A DNA stretch of 64,000 nt from Sulfobacillus acidophilus DSM 10332 (GTDB taxonomy: Bacteria > Bacillota > Sulfobacillia > Sulfobacillales > Sulfobacillaceae), in contig CP003179.1 in the NCBI GenBank assembly GCA_000237975.1, positions 2,510,270 through 2,574,269 on the forward strand, in the 5' to 3' direction. A program made the position numbers and the translations under genes. This document shows positions 16,247-24,515 of this stretch, piece by piece; position 1 is the stretch's first letter; every line of letters begins with the position of its first letter. Under the pieces are notes generated by a model, which did not search any database, was not told the origin of the DNA, and saw only the letters and a program-made list of their open reading frames with translations.

Positions 16247-16747
16247 TCACCAGGGTTTGAATGCCGAAAACGGATTATGGCATGTCAAGCACCGGTAAAG
16301 GCTCAAGCAGGCGGCGGACGCGTAAACTTCATTGAGCCGCGTATTAAGCGAACCGCAAATCGGACACGGCAACGGTGCGTCGCCTAAATGGGGCGGTGCA
16401 ATGCCGGCTTGTCGCAACTGTTCTTGGCCGTCTTGCGATAGACGTTCGGGTGTCCATGGTTCTTTCAACTGAAACCGGACCCGGATCTCGGACGCCTCAG
16501 GCCAGGTGTCCTTCAAACGCCGCTCGATCTCTCGGCGCATCAACTCCAAGCCCGGGCAGCCGGAAAATGTCGGGATCAAATCGACTTGAATAACCTCCGG
16601 GGTATGGCGGATTTCCCGTACCAGTCCCATATCGACGATATTAAGCGTGGGGATTTCCGGATCCCGTACTTGCCGTAACACGTCGAAAATAGCCTCGGCG
16701 CTCACGGTCATCCGCTCCCCGTCGGGGCCAGATTTCGCGGTAACCAT
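16247..16747 (-). CDS. PaaD-like protein (MIP18/SufT domain plus zinc ribbon)
   Basis: A 166-residue protein with the PaaD layout. The N-terminal domain has VRDPEIPTLNIVDMGLVREIR and FSGCPGLELMRREIERRL (a MIP18/DUF59 domain, with the cysteine used in Fe-S chemistry); the C-terminal zinc ribbon has CPICGS and CLTCHNP. PaaD proteins are thought to help mature the Fe-S or diiron parts of the phenylacetyl-CoA epoxidase. The start at ATG 16747 has ggaggag 7 bp upstream and lies inside the PaaC-like gene, giving a 107-bp overlap; ATG 16711 is an alternative. Confidence 0.85.
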   Translation of the reverse strand: MVTAKSGPDGERMTVSAEAIFDVLRQVRDPEIPTLNIVDMGLVREIRHTPEVIQVDLIPTFSGCPGLELMRREIERRLKDTWPEASEIRVRFQLKEPWTPERLSQDGQEQLRQAGIAPPHLGDAPLPCPICGSLNTRLNEVYASAACLSLYRCLTCHNPFSAFKPW

Positions 16748-17474
16748 TGGACCACTCCTCCAGCATAGGTTCTAAATAATGGGTGTGTTGGCCCTCCCGA
16801 CCATTGGCCGGACACGTGGCCGAAACCTCCGTGATGCCATAAGGACTCAAAAACCGCAGAAGTTGACGCTGCCATTGTCCCTCCGTTGCCAAGACGCCCG
16901 GCCAAATCCCGGTTTCTTCCAGAATTTCCGGAGGCGCAGGCGGTCGGGTCACATCGCCGGCCCAGGACAGCCAATGCGCAATAGACGTTTTAAGAGTCTT
17001 TATGCCTTCATGATCGGTCGCCCATTCGTTTAAAAGCCGCTCATCCTGCAAAAGTCGGTAGCCGACTTCCCGCTGTAAACTGGCCGCCCGTTCCGCCAAG
17101 GGTAAAAACGCACTGGTGGCCAGCCCGGCCAGCCGTACACTATCCCACACGTCATAGATGTATTGCCGCACCACCTGATCCGGCCCATACCCTGTCGCCG
17201 GCAGTTCCCATAACACGGTATTGCGCCGTTCCCGGATCGGCCGCAACCACGCCAACTGATCCGGGGTATCCGACCCAAACTCGGCTAAAATTCGATAATA
17301 GGCCAGAGCATGGCCCAAACCGTCTTGCGCCATGGCCCCAAGCGCCGTCCAGCCGGTTAGGTCGGGTGCCTGTTGTAACGCCTTGACCGCTTGCATCGCC
17401 CGAACCAATTCATCGTCGGCCAAGCTTAAGACGACGGCCATGATCGCGATCGGTCGACTATCCCCGGAACTCAT
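16641..17474 (-). CDS. PaaC-like structural subunit
   Basis: About 277 residues. Similarity to PaaC, the non-catalytic structural partner in phenylacetyl-CoA epoxidase, is seen in LADDELVRAMQAV, ALGAMAQDGLGHALAYYRIL, YIYDVWDSVRLAGL, and the C-terminal HTHYLEPMLEEW (PaaC has HTEHLGPMLAEM). Diiron ligands are not conserved, as expected for PaaC. ATG 17474 was chosen for its aaggaggtgg site; a longer frame to 17633 runs back into the PaaA-like gene. It overlaps the PaaA-like gene by 17 bp and extends 36 codons into the PaaD-like gene. Without a PaaB gene nearby the complex must differ from the classical one. Confidence 0.75.
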   Translation of the reverse strand: MSSGDSRPIAIMAVVLSLADDELVRAMQAVKALQQAPDLTGWTALGAMAQDGLGHALAYYRILAEFGSDTPDQLAWLRPIRERRNTVLWELPATGYGPDQVVRQYIYDVWDSVRLAGLATSAFLPLAERAASLQREVGYRLLQDERLLNEWATDHEGIKTLKTSIAHWLSWAGDVTRPPAPPEILEETGIWPGVLATEGQWQRQLLRFLSPYGITEVSATCPANGREGQHTHYLEPMLEEWSNGYREIWPRRGADDRERRGYFRRVTASTGSGNPHA

Positions 17475-18333
17475 GGACCGCCACCTCCTTAAGGGATTCG
17501 ACATCTTTGGGCAACCCGAGATCACTGCGGCCCAGATGTCGCCGAGACCCCGGATGGTGGGTCCAATCCAGCGACCGGTACTGCCATTGTCGCGTGCCGG
17601 CATCATAAAGGAGGGTTTCATCCGGGATCGCAAAACCTAGTTCGCGACTGAGCGGCACAAATTTGGCGAGAAACTTTTGCCGAAGCGCTTCATTGCTCTT
17701 CGCACGTAAATGATAGGTTAAAGCCCAACTTTGGTGAGTGATGAGACCGGGAAGAAGCGGGGGTCCGAAAAATCGCAACATGGGGAACCACAATCGGTTA
17801 AAGGCGTGAGCGAAGCGCTCCGGTGCACGCGGCGCATGATAGCTCAAAAGCCAGTTCTGCGCCAAAAGAAACGACAACCGCTCCTCATCGACCATCCGTT
17901 TCAGCACCCGGGCATAGGGCGCATACGAGCCGGATAATGCCAGCCCATGCACAATGAGACTCCCGCCCGCCATGAACCAATGGCGCAACACGACATCCTC
18001 CCAGTGCTTCAAGGGCACATCCAGGACCTCGGGATAACGGATCGGGAAGTCTAAGGTGTGGGCCGGCAACTCCTGCAACAAGACATTCAGTAAACTGGCG
18101 TGGCCCATCGCCTTTTGAATCTCGGACATCAGCTCCAGCTTATCTTGCAAACGGGGCGCTTTGACCACCCATTCGCGTTCTTGGGCCGCTAACACCACTA
18201 GAGTCGCTTGATGAATCCGGAGAATGCGTCGGACCTCTTGCCGATATCGATCCGGCATGGTATCGGTGGCTTCCATCAAATCGCCCCGGTTGAGGCGATC
18301 AAGAAATTCGTCGTGGCTCTCGGGTTCTGGCAT
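17458..18333 (-). CDS. PaaA-like protein lacking most diiron ligands
   Basis: A 291-residue ferritin-like helical protein aligning along PaaA, the catalytic subunit of phenylacetyl-CoA epoxidase: MPDRYRQEV (26-34), WVVKAPRLQDKLELMSEIQKAMGH (55-78), SYAPYARVLKRMVDEE (136-151), FNRLWFPMLRFFGPP, LTYHLRAKSNEALRQKF. Compared by eye with E. coli PaaA, ligand positions are changed: Glu to Thr44, Glu to Ala75 (KAMGH for DEAGH), Asp to Ala122, His to Ser154 (EERLS for EESFH); only His78 and Glu151 remain. Iron binding therefore seems unlikely, and function is open. First gene of the TetR-controlled set; ATG has ggaggcg upstream and a palindrome at 18350-18365. Confidence 0.75.
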   Translation of the reverse strand: MPEPESHDEFLDRLNRGDLMEATDTMPDRYRQEVRRILRIHQATLVVLAAQEREWVVKAPRLQDKLELMSEIQKAMGHASLLNVLLQELPAHTLDFPIRYPEVLDVPLKHWEDVVLRHWFMAGGSLIVHGLALSGSYAPYARVLKRMVDEERLSFLLAQNWLLSYHAPRAPERFAHAFNRLWFPMLRFFGPPLLPGLITHQSWALTYHLRAKSNEALRQKFLAKFVPLSRELGFAIPDETLLYDAGTRQWQYRSLDWTHHPGSRRHLGRSDLGLPKDVESLKEVAVHEFRG

Positions 18334-18349
18334 GGCTATAACGCCTCCA

Positions 18350-18365
18350 AACCAAGCGCTTGCTT
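18350..18365 (-). promoter_or_regulatory. Putative TetR operator upstream of the Paa-like genes
   Basis: AAGCAAGCGCTTGGTT (minus strand) is a 16-bp palindrome with one mismatch pair and a perfect core CAAGCGCTTG (18353-18362). It sits between a -10-like TAATAC and the ribosome site of the PaaA-like gene, 25 bp after the TetR gene stop. A TetR dimer encoded just upstream is the obvious binder. Confidence 0.6.
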
Positions 18366-18389
18366 GTAAATAGTATTATGCGCTCCGAT

Positions 18390-19004
18390 TTACCCCCTGT
18401 CAATTCCTGTTGCATGAATTTCATGCCATGACTGGCCGGTCAACAAGCGTAGAATCATATCGCCATAGATGTCCGCAACCGCTTGTGCCGATAACCGCCC
18501 TTCCGGGCGATACCACCGAGCCACGCCGTTTAAGGCCGAGAGTACAAAGAAACGGGCCAGCGTTTCGTCCTCGACATGAAAGACGCCTTGTTGGCTGCCT
18601 TGCCGAATCAACCGGGCCCAGTAATCTTCATATTGGCGTCGAAGCCGGCGCGCTTCCGCCCGCGCTTCGTGCGATAACTCCACCGAATCGTCCAGATAGA
18701 CTTGCGCCCAAGCCCGAGATTCCTCAATCACCCGGATGTGCGCCTTGACCATCGCCCGCAATTTCACGTCCGGCGCCTCGGTACCGGTAATAACCGGCAA
18801 TACGGCTTGCTCGAAATTGTGGGCGGCCAGGCGCACAATTTCGAGAAACAAATCTTCTTTGGTCTCGATGTGCGCATAGAGACTGCCGGACAGCACGCCG
18901 GCTTGCTCGGCAATATCCCGCACCGTCGTTTTTTGAAATCCTTTGGTCGCGAATAACTCCGCGGCGGCTTGCACAATTAAGGCGCGCCGACTCTTCCTAG
19001 GCAT
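18390..19004 (-). CDS. TetR family regulator
   Basis: A 204-residue repressor. The N-terminal helix-turn-helix is clear: RRALIVQAAAELFATKGFQKTTVRDIAEQAGVLSGSLYAHIETKEDLF, the standard TetR pattern. The C-terminal ligand domain resembles the acyl-CoA-responsive group (FadR/KstR2/PaaR-like), for example ESRAWAQVYLDDSVELSHEARAEARRLRRQYEDYW. It lies immediately upstream of the PaaA-like gene in the same direction and presumably controls it through the 18350-18365 palindrome; a CoA thioester inducer is an inference. Its start overlaps the purK stop by 8 bp, so it may also be made from the purEK message. Confidence 0.9.
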   Translation of the reverse strand: MPRKSRRALIVQAAAELFATKGFQKTTVRDIAEQAGVLSGSLYAHIETKEDLFLEIVRLAAHNFEQAVLPVITGTEAPDVKLRAMVKAHIRVIEESRAWAQVYLDDSVELSHEARAEARRLRRQYEDYWARLIRQGSQQGVFHVEDETLARFFVLSALNGVARWYRPEGRLSAQAVADIYGDMILRLLTGQSWHEIHATGIDRG

Positions 19005-20169
19005 GGCCCTGTCCCTCCTTGGCGGACACCAATTGCTGGCGTGCCGTGATCACCCGCTCGACAACATCCTCCCGAGACGACCCCACGGCCGTGATATGGC
19101 CCATTTTCCGGCCGGTCCGAACGGCCGATTTGCCATACCAGTGAACGGATACCCCCGGCCGGTCGAGCGGCCCGGCTAAATCCCATGGCCCTGTAAGCAA
19201 GTGGTCGCCTAAGATGTTGCTCATCGCGGTCGGTCCGAGCCACACCGGCTCGGTCACCGGCCACCCGCTGATGGCCCGAATGTGTAGCCCGAATTGAGAA
19301 GGTAACGCCCCCTCGATGGTCCAATGACCGGAATTATGTGGCCGAGGAGCCATCTCGTTGACTAACACCTGCTCATCCGCCGTCACGAAAAACTCCACCG
19401 CCATGACCCCCACCAATCCCAAAAACTCGGCGAGCCGACGGGCCGCCTGATCCGCCCGCTGTCGCGCCGCCTCGCTAATGCGGGCCGGGACGACGCTCCA
19501 ATCTAAAATACCTTTTTCATGATGATTTTCCGTGACTGGAAAGGTCACTGTCCGTCCGTCAATGCCGCGGCCGACGATGACCGAGACCTCTTGAATAAAA
19601 GACACCCGGCGCTCCCAAATCAATTCGACTTGACCGGCCCCCAGCGTGTCAAAGGCCCGGTCGATCTCGGAGGCATCTGAGATAGGGACTTGCCCTTTGC
19701 CGTCATAGCCCCCTTCAACTGTCTTTAAAATGGCGGGCAATCCCACCGTCTTTGCCGCCTCGGCCAAATCCGAGGCGCTTGAAACGGGCCGAAAGGGCGT
19801 GGTCAAGAGCCCGGCCGCCCGCACGGCCGTTTTTTCCCGCACCCGGTGCCGGGTCGTGGTTAACATGGCGGGGGGAGGAAATACCGGCACGCTTTCGGCT
19901 AACGCCGCCGCCAAACCCGGATCGACATTTTCAAATTCATAGGTAATCACCTGCGTGTGCGCCAACATCTCCGCACGGCCGGTCGGGTCATCCCAGGGCT
20001 TACATAAACAAACGTCAGCCACTTCTTTTGCCGGTGCGTCGGGGTCGGGATCCCACACCACCAAGTGAAACCCCATTTCGCGCGCGGCTAACGCCATCAT
20101 GCGCCCCAATTGTCCGCCGCCCAAAATGCCAATCCAATCGCCTACTCGGAGGCGCCTTGTGTCTGCCAT
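18997..20169 (-). CDS. purK: 5-(carboxyamino)imidazole ribonucleotide synthase
   Basis: A 390-residue ATP-grasp enzyme. The opening [22 protein letters not shown] is the PurK signature; the ATP-grasp core follows with [20 protein letters not shown] and [21 protein letters not shown], and [31 protein letters not shown] is the metal-binding end region. It adds bicarbonate to AIR using ATP, giving N5-CAIR for PurE in purine synthesis. Its start overlaps the purE end by 28 bp, the usual purEK arrangement, and its end overlaps the TetR gene. No purine riboswitch was recognised upstream. Confidence 0.96.
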   Translation of the reverse strand: MADTRRLRVGDWIGILGGGQLGRMMALAAREMGFHLVVWDPDPDAPAKEVADVCLCKPWDDPTGRAEMLAHTQVITYEFENVDPGLAAALAESVPVFPPPAMLTTTRHRVREKTAVRAAGLLTTPFRPVSSASDLAEAAKTVGLPAILKTVEGGYDGKGQVPISDASEIDRAFDTLGAGQVELIWERRVSFIQEVSVIVGRGIDGRTVTFPVTENHHEKGILDWSVVPARISEAARQRADQAARRLAEFLGLVGVMAVEFFVTADEQVLVNEMAPRPHNSGHWTIEGALPSQFGLHIRAISGWPVTEPVWLGPTAMSNILGDHLLTGPWDLAGPLDRPGVSVHWYGKSAVRTGRKMGHITAVGSSREDVVERVITARQQLVSAKEGQGHA

Positions 20170-20651
20170 GCCTCTCGTACTGCCTCCTCACTCTGAATCA
20201 CCGTGCGCCGCAGGTTCTCCCGATAGGCCGCGAGGCGTTCGCGGATGCCGTCATCCTGTAAGGCCAGAATTTCCGCCGCCAAGAGCCCCGCATTAATCGC
20301 GCCCGCCCGACCGATGGCCATCGTGGCGACAGGAATCCCGCCCGGCATCTGAACAATCGAAAGTAACGAATCCAGGCCTTGTAACGCGGCGCTCAAAACC
20401 GGTACCCCAATCACCGGCAACAAAGTCACCGTGGCCATCATACCCGGTAAGTGGGCGGCTCCTCCCGCCCCGGCCACAATCACCCGGTACCCGTGGTCCG
20501 CCGCCTCACGTGCAAAGTCCAGCATGCGGTCCGGTGTCCGGTGGGCCGATAAGACGTGTACGGTATGCGGCACCGCCAAGTCTCTTAAAATCTCGGCGGT
20601 ATGCTTCATCGTTTCCCAATCGGACCGGCTCCCCATGGCAATCGCCACCAT
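20142..20651 (-). CDS. purE: N5-carboxyaminoimidazole ribonucleotide mutase
   Basis: A 169-residue class I Pur[18 protein letters not shown] near the N-terminus binds the phosphate, and [15 protein letters not shown] carries the conserved SAHRTP with the catalytic histidine. [17 protein letters not shown] and [22 protein letters not shown] complete the octameric fold. It isomerises N5-CAIR to CAIR, following PurK, whose gene overlaps its 3' end. The first codon has a gagag-type ribosome site. It is divergent from asnB; the 139-bp gap must hold both promoters, but no clear hexamers were seen. Confidence 0.96.
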   Translation of the reverse strand: MVAIAMGSRSDWETMKHTAEILRDLAVPHTVHVLSAHRTPDRMLDFAREAADHGYRVIVAGAGGAAHLPGMMATVTLLPVIGVPVLSAALQGLDSLLSIVQMPGGIPVATMAIGRAGAINAGLLAAEILALQDDGIRERLAAYRENLRRTVIQSEEAVREAWQTQGASE

Positions 20652-20790
20652 TTACTCTCCTCGCTCCCTCCGACACCATTATGTGGCAGACCGAAATCCC
20701 GGCCATTCCCTGCCTTCCAGCATAGAGTATTTTGCTGTAAGAACCAACCTGGCACACACTTGGAACCGTTTTGGTGAAGGAGGCGCCTTT

Positions 20791-22635
20791 ATGTGCGGCA
20801 TAGCCGGCTGGATAGATTGGCAACAAAACGTGGTCGCCCATCAGCGCGATCTGGAGAACATGGCGGCCCCCATGACCTGCCGCGGCCCGGATGGTAGCGG
20901 AAGCTGGGTAACGCCGCGGGCCGGTTTGGCGCACCGTCGGCTGATCGTCATCGACCCCGAAGGCGGCATGCAACCCATGTCGAAACGCGAACACGGTCAT
21001 GTATATACCATTGTTTATAATGGGGAACTGTATAATTTTCAAGAACTCCGCCAACAACTCACCGCCCTCGGCCATACCTTCCGCAGCCGTTCGGACACGG
21101 AAGTCTTGTTGACCGCCTACATGGCTTGGGGAGAAGGGGCTTTGGAACGGCTGAACGGCATCTATGCGTTCGCGATTTGGGACAGCGACCGGCAAACCTT
21201 GTTTCTTGCTCGCGATCGGTTGGGCGTCAAGCCTTTGTTCTATGCCCAAACCCCGTCGGGCCTGGTGTTCGCCTCGGAAATCAAAGGGATTTTAGCCCAC
21301 CCGGCCATCCGACCGGAAGTCGACCGCACGGGCTTGGCCGAAATCTTTACCTTGGGTCCGGCGCGCACCCCGGGGCATGCGATCTTTCGGCAGATTCGAG
21401 AGCTTCGCCCGGGTGAGTATGCGATTTACCGCCCTTCCGGGTTAACCGTACGACCCTATTGGCACTTGGAAAGCCATCCCCATCCCGATTCGGTCGAAAA
21501 AACCGCAGAAACCATTGAAGCCTTGTTGTGGGACGCGGTCGAAAAGCAATTGGTGGCGGATGTTCCGGTGGTCACCCTTCTCTCCGGCGGGTTAGACTCC
21601 AGCTTGGTCACCGCCATGGCCCAAAAAGCTTTTCGGGAGCAACAGAAAGATGCTCTAGGGACATTTTCCATCCAATTTAAAGATATGGCCCGCTATTTTC
21701 GGGATAACGGGTTTCAGACCAATTTGGACGATCCCTGGGTCACCCGCGTGGCCGAATTCCTGGAGACGACGCATCAGCGGGTGGAGTTGGACACTCCCGA
21801 GCTGGATGAGTACCTCATTCCGGCTCTTCTGGCTCGCGATGTCCCCGGCCACGCCGATGTCGACACCTCGCTTTTGGTCTTCGCCCAGCATATTAAAGAA
21901 CGCGCGACGGTGGGCCTCTCCGGCGAAGCCGCCGACGAGATTTTCGGCGGTTATCCTTGGTTTCACCGTGCCGATGCTCTCGCCGCCCATACCTTCCCCT
22001 GGTCGCTAAGGCTCCGCGATCGTATCCGCGTATTGGCCCCCGAGCTCATCGACTATCTAAAACCGGAACAGTATGTCCAAGATCGCTATGACGAAGCCTT
22101 GGCCGAAGTGCCCCACCTGGCCGGGGAGTCGCCGGAGTCGGCCCGCATTCGAGAAATTGCCTATCTCAGCATCACCCGGTTTTTACCCACGTTATTGGAA
22201 CGCAAAGACCGGATGACCATGGCGGCCAGCCTCGAGGTGCGAGTCCCCTACTGTGATCATCGCCTCGTGGAATATGTTTGGAACATCCCCTGGGAGATGA
22301 AAAACTATGGCGGTCACCCCAAAGGGATTTTACGATTGGCCGCGGAACGCTGGCTGCCTTCGGATGTGGTCTACCGCCGCAAATCGCCCTATCCGTCGAC
22401 AGTGAACCCGAGCTATTTTTATCGCATGGCTGATCGGCTCCAAGCAATACTGGAGGATACCCACTCGCCTTTGCGACCGCTCGTGAATCAGACGGTACTA
22501 CGGAACATGATCGCCGCCGGCCCCGATGCCGCGCAAATTCCTTGGTTTGGCCAACTGATGGGCAATGCTCAGCTCTTTGCCTTTTTGATTCAAACCGATG
22601 CGTGGCTCCGCCATTACCACGTGACGTTCGTCTAA
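20791..22635 (+). CDS. asnB: Asparagine synthetase (glutamine-hydrolysing)
   Basis: A 614-residue AsnB. Translation from ATG 20791 gives MCGIAGWIDW with Cys2 as the N-terminal glutaminase nucleophile, and aaggagg lies 8 bp upstream; the longer frame from 20431 is spurious. The class II amidotransferase domain has RGPDGSG, LAHRRLIVIDPEGG and YNGELYNF; the synthetase domain has VTLLSGGLDSSLVTAMA (PPi loop) and GLSGEAADEIFGGYPWF. RKSPYPSTVNPSY at about 530 matches long bacterial AsnB. It makes asparagine from aspartate, glutamine and ATP. A stem-loop follows the stop. Confidence 0.95.
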   Translation: MCGIAGWIDWQQNVVAHQRDLENMAAPMTCRGPDGSGSWVTPRAGLAHRRLIVIDPEGGMQPMSKREHGHVYTIVYNGELYNFQELRQQLTALGHTFRSRSDTEVLLTAYMAWGEGALERLNGIYAFAIWDSDRQTLFLARDRLGVKPLFYAQTPSGLVFASEIKGILAHPAIRPEVDRTGLAEIFTLGPARTPGHAIFRQIRELRPGEYAIYRPSGLTVRPYWHLESHPHPDSVEKTAETIEALLWDAVEKQLVADVPVVTLLSGGLDSSLVTAMAQKAFREQQKDALGTFSIQFKDMARYFRDNGFQTNLDDPWVTRVAEFLETTHQRVELDTPELDEYLIPALLARDVPGHADVDTSLLVFAQHIKERATVGLSGEAADEIFGGYPWFHRADALAAHTFPWSLRLRDRIRVLAPELIDYLKPEQYVQDRYDEALAEVPHLAGESPESARIREIAYLSITRFLPTLLERKDRMTMAASLEVRVPYCDHRLVEYVWNIPWEMKNYGGHPKGILRLAAERWLPSDVVYRRKSPYPSTVNPSYFYRMADRLQAILEDTHSPLRPLVNQTVLRNMIAAGPDAAQIPWFGQLMGNAQLFAFLIQTDAWLRHYHVTFV

Positions 22636-22642
22636 CCACTAG

Positions 22643-22669
22643 ACGGGGGCCCCGTGACGGAGCCCCCGT
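22643..22669. terminator. Stem-loop between convergent genes
   Basis: ACGGGGGC pairs perfectly with GCCCCCGT over an 11-nt loop, 7 bp past the asnB stop and 12 bp from the end of the convergent membrane-protein gene. No T-tract follows, so termination is inferred from position. Confidence 0.5.
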
Positions 22670-22681
22670 GATCACATGCCA

Positions 22682-23113
22682 TTATGCCACTAACGCTTCA
22701 ATCACGTACGCGACCAGCAATACCACCATGACGATGGTGTTGACCACGATCGACGTTTGGTGCATGCCCTGGAAAGGCCCTGAATTGGGCGACAGATGCT
22801 GCATGCGTAAGAGCAGATCATACGCATACCATAACAGTACCCACGCCAATCCGGTTATTGCCGCCAAGAGCCAGCGTCCCGATCGACGGGATGTCCACGC
22901 CAAAGCAAGGCCGGCCAAAAACGCCACGCCGCCGGCTATCAACCCAATCGCATAATACAAGGGGAAAATATGGGTGACAAATCGCCCTGAATAGGGCATC
23001 GGCACCAAGACAAAAATGTTGGGGGCAATCCCGACAAAAAAGAAAAAAATCGTCCCCAACCAGATCCCGCTGCCTAATCGCCAAAACAATTGACTGAACC
23101 GGACTCCCCGCAT
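22682..23113 (-). CDS. DUF4149-like membrane protein
   Basis: A 143-residue protein with four membrane segments: FWRLGSGIWLGTIFFFFVGIAPNIFVLV, FPLYYAIGLIAGGVAFLAGLALAWT, WLLAAITGLAWVLLWYAYDLLL and VVNTIVMVVLLVAYVIEAL. The early G-x-W-L-G and F-F-V-APxIF pattern and a late HQTSIVVN resemble the DUF4149/TMEM205-like group, whose role is unknown. Start chosen at ATG 23113, with ggggataaaaaggga upstream; a TTG at 23134 overlaps that site. Divergent from the lipoate ligase-like gene. Confidence 0.65.
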   Translation of the reverse strand: MRGVRFSQLFWRLGSGIWLGTIFFFFVGIAPNIFVLVPMPYSGRFVTHIFPLYYAIGLIAGGVAFLAGLALAWTSRRSGRWLLAAITGLAWVLLWYAYDLLLRMQHLSPNSGPFQGMHQTSIVVNTIVMVVLLVAYVIEALVA

Positions 23114-23250
23114 TCCCTTTTTATCCCCCTTCAACTGCCCCCCATATTATAGCCGGTCCGTCACCAGGATATGGATCGGGCTGACTTGACCCCGGCGGTT
23201 AAGTCTGATACAACGAAGGCGACCCACTTCTGCGGTAAAGGATGGACAGC

Positions 23251-24051
23251 ATGCGGCCCAGAGCCCGACTCGTTCAACTCTCGCGCGAAGCACCGCCGGA
23301 ACAGCTTCGCCTGTCACCCGTCTTGGCGGAAACCGTGGCACGGTCCACCGCCGCCAGCGGAGAACCGGCCGTGATTATTCGCCATCAACCCGCCTATGTG
23401 TTGTTAGGTCCCAAAGACCGACGATTGCCCCGCCTTTATGAGGCCGTGCAATGGTTGGAATCGTTGGGCTATCCGGTGTTGATGCGGCTTGGCGGCGGAT
23501 CCGCCGTTCTCTTGGACGGCCATTGCCTCAGTTTTGGGGTGACCCGCCCTTGCCGCGATTTTACCCAATGGGAGAAAAACTTCCGGGAAATGGCTTGGGG
23601 GGCAATTTTAGGATTACGCCAACTCGGCATCCCGGCGGATTTTGGTCGGGCCGAGGGCTCCTATTGCGAAGGCCCGTTTGACCTGGTCGCGAACGGACAG
23701 AAAATTGCGGGCATCGCCCAAACCATTCGCGGCGGATATGCCTTGGTCAGCGGCATGGTGCTCTGGGATCAGGATCCGGTGGCCACCACCGCCTTGATTC
23801 AAGAGTTTTATGAACGGGCCGGCAGTGACCTCCGCCTCCGGCCGGAGGCGGTAACCGCCTTGGTCCGTTTGCCGGGACAATCCCAGTTAACCCTGGAATC
23901 TCTCGAAGCCCGTCTGATCCAAGGGTTTCGCGAACTTTATGATTTGGTCGACCACCCGCTAGAACCGGCCGAATGGGCATTAGCCGAATCGCTTTATCAC
24001 ACCCGGGTTGTCCAACCGACCCACATGAGTACCACCCCGTCGGCGGGATGA
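23251..24051 (+). CDS. Octanoyl/lipoyl-protein transferase (LipM/LplA family)
   Basis: About 266 residues of the biotin/lipoyl ligase fold. Visible motifs are [19 protein letters not shown] (the family's RRxGGGAV lipoyl-adenylate loop), [22 protein letters not shown], which has the Lys that orients the acyl carbonyl and a Cys where LipM enzymes carry their acyl intermediate, and [13 protein letters not shown]. Such enzymes load octanoate or lipoate on H-protein or E2 subunits. The cysteine favours a LipM/LipL-type transferase over an ATP-dependent ligase, but this is inference. Start at ATG 23251 is preferred for spacing from aaagga; ATG 23242 is 9 bp earlier. Confidence 0.8.
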   Translation: MRPRARLVQLSREAPPEQLRLSPVLAETVARSTAASGEPAVIIRHQPAYVLLGPKDRRLPRLYEAVQWLESLGYPVLMRLGGGSAVLLDGHCLSFGVTRPCRDFTQWEKNFREMAWGAILGLRQLGIPADFGRAEGSYCEGPFDLVANGQKIAGIAQTIRGGYALVSGMVLWDQDPVATTALIQEFYERAGSDLRLRPEAVTALVRLPGQSQLTLESLEARLIQGFRELYDLVDHPLEPAEWALAESLYHTRVVQPTHMSTTPSAG

Positions 24052-24077
24052 TATCCGGATTTTCCAAGGAGGCCCCT

Positions 24078-24515
24078 ATGCAAGCAATCATCGAAACCGA
24101 CAAGGGTCGGATGGTTTTAGACTTATTTCCGGGCGAAGCCCCCGGCACCGTGGCGAATTTTGCCCAACTGGCCCGTTCCGGCTTTTATAACGGATTGACC
24201 TTCCATCGGGTCATTCCCAATTTCGTCATTCAAGGCGGATGTCCCCGGGGGGACGGGACCGGCGGCCCCGGATATACCATCAAATGCGAAACCGAAGGCA
24301 ACCCCCATCAGCACATTCGTGGAGCCCTATCGATGGCCCACCGTGGAAAGGATACGGGTGGCAGTCAATTTTTTATTTGCCACTCGCCCCAACCCCATTT
24401 GGATGGCGTCCACACCGTATTTGGACAGTTAGTGGAGGGATTTGACGTGTTAGACGCCATCCGACAGGGCGATCATATGACTCAGGTCCTCATTGTCGAG
24501 GATGAGCCCAAATAA
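24078..24515 (+). CDS. ppiB: Peptidyl-prolyl cis-trans isomerase, cyclophilin type
   Basis: A 145-residue cytoplasmic cyclophilin. The whole family pattern is visible: [55 protein letters not shown], where the Arg of FHRV is catalytic, and later [40 protein letters not shown]. It catalyses proline isomerisation in folding proteins. ATG 24078 follows aaggagg, so the longer frame from 23973 is not used. The gene begins 26 bp after the lipoyl-transferase gene. Its last 34 bp overlap the convergent S9 peptidase gene. Confidence 0.95.
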   Translation: MQAIIETDKGRMVLDLFPGEAPGTVANFAQLARSGFYNGLTFHRVIPNFVIQGGCPRGDGTGGPGYTIKCETEGNPHQHIRGALSMAHRGKDTGGSQFFICHSPQPHLDGVHTVFGQLVEGFDVLDAIRQGDHMTQVLIVEDEPK

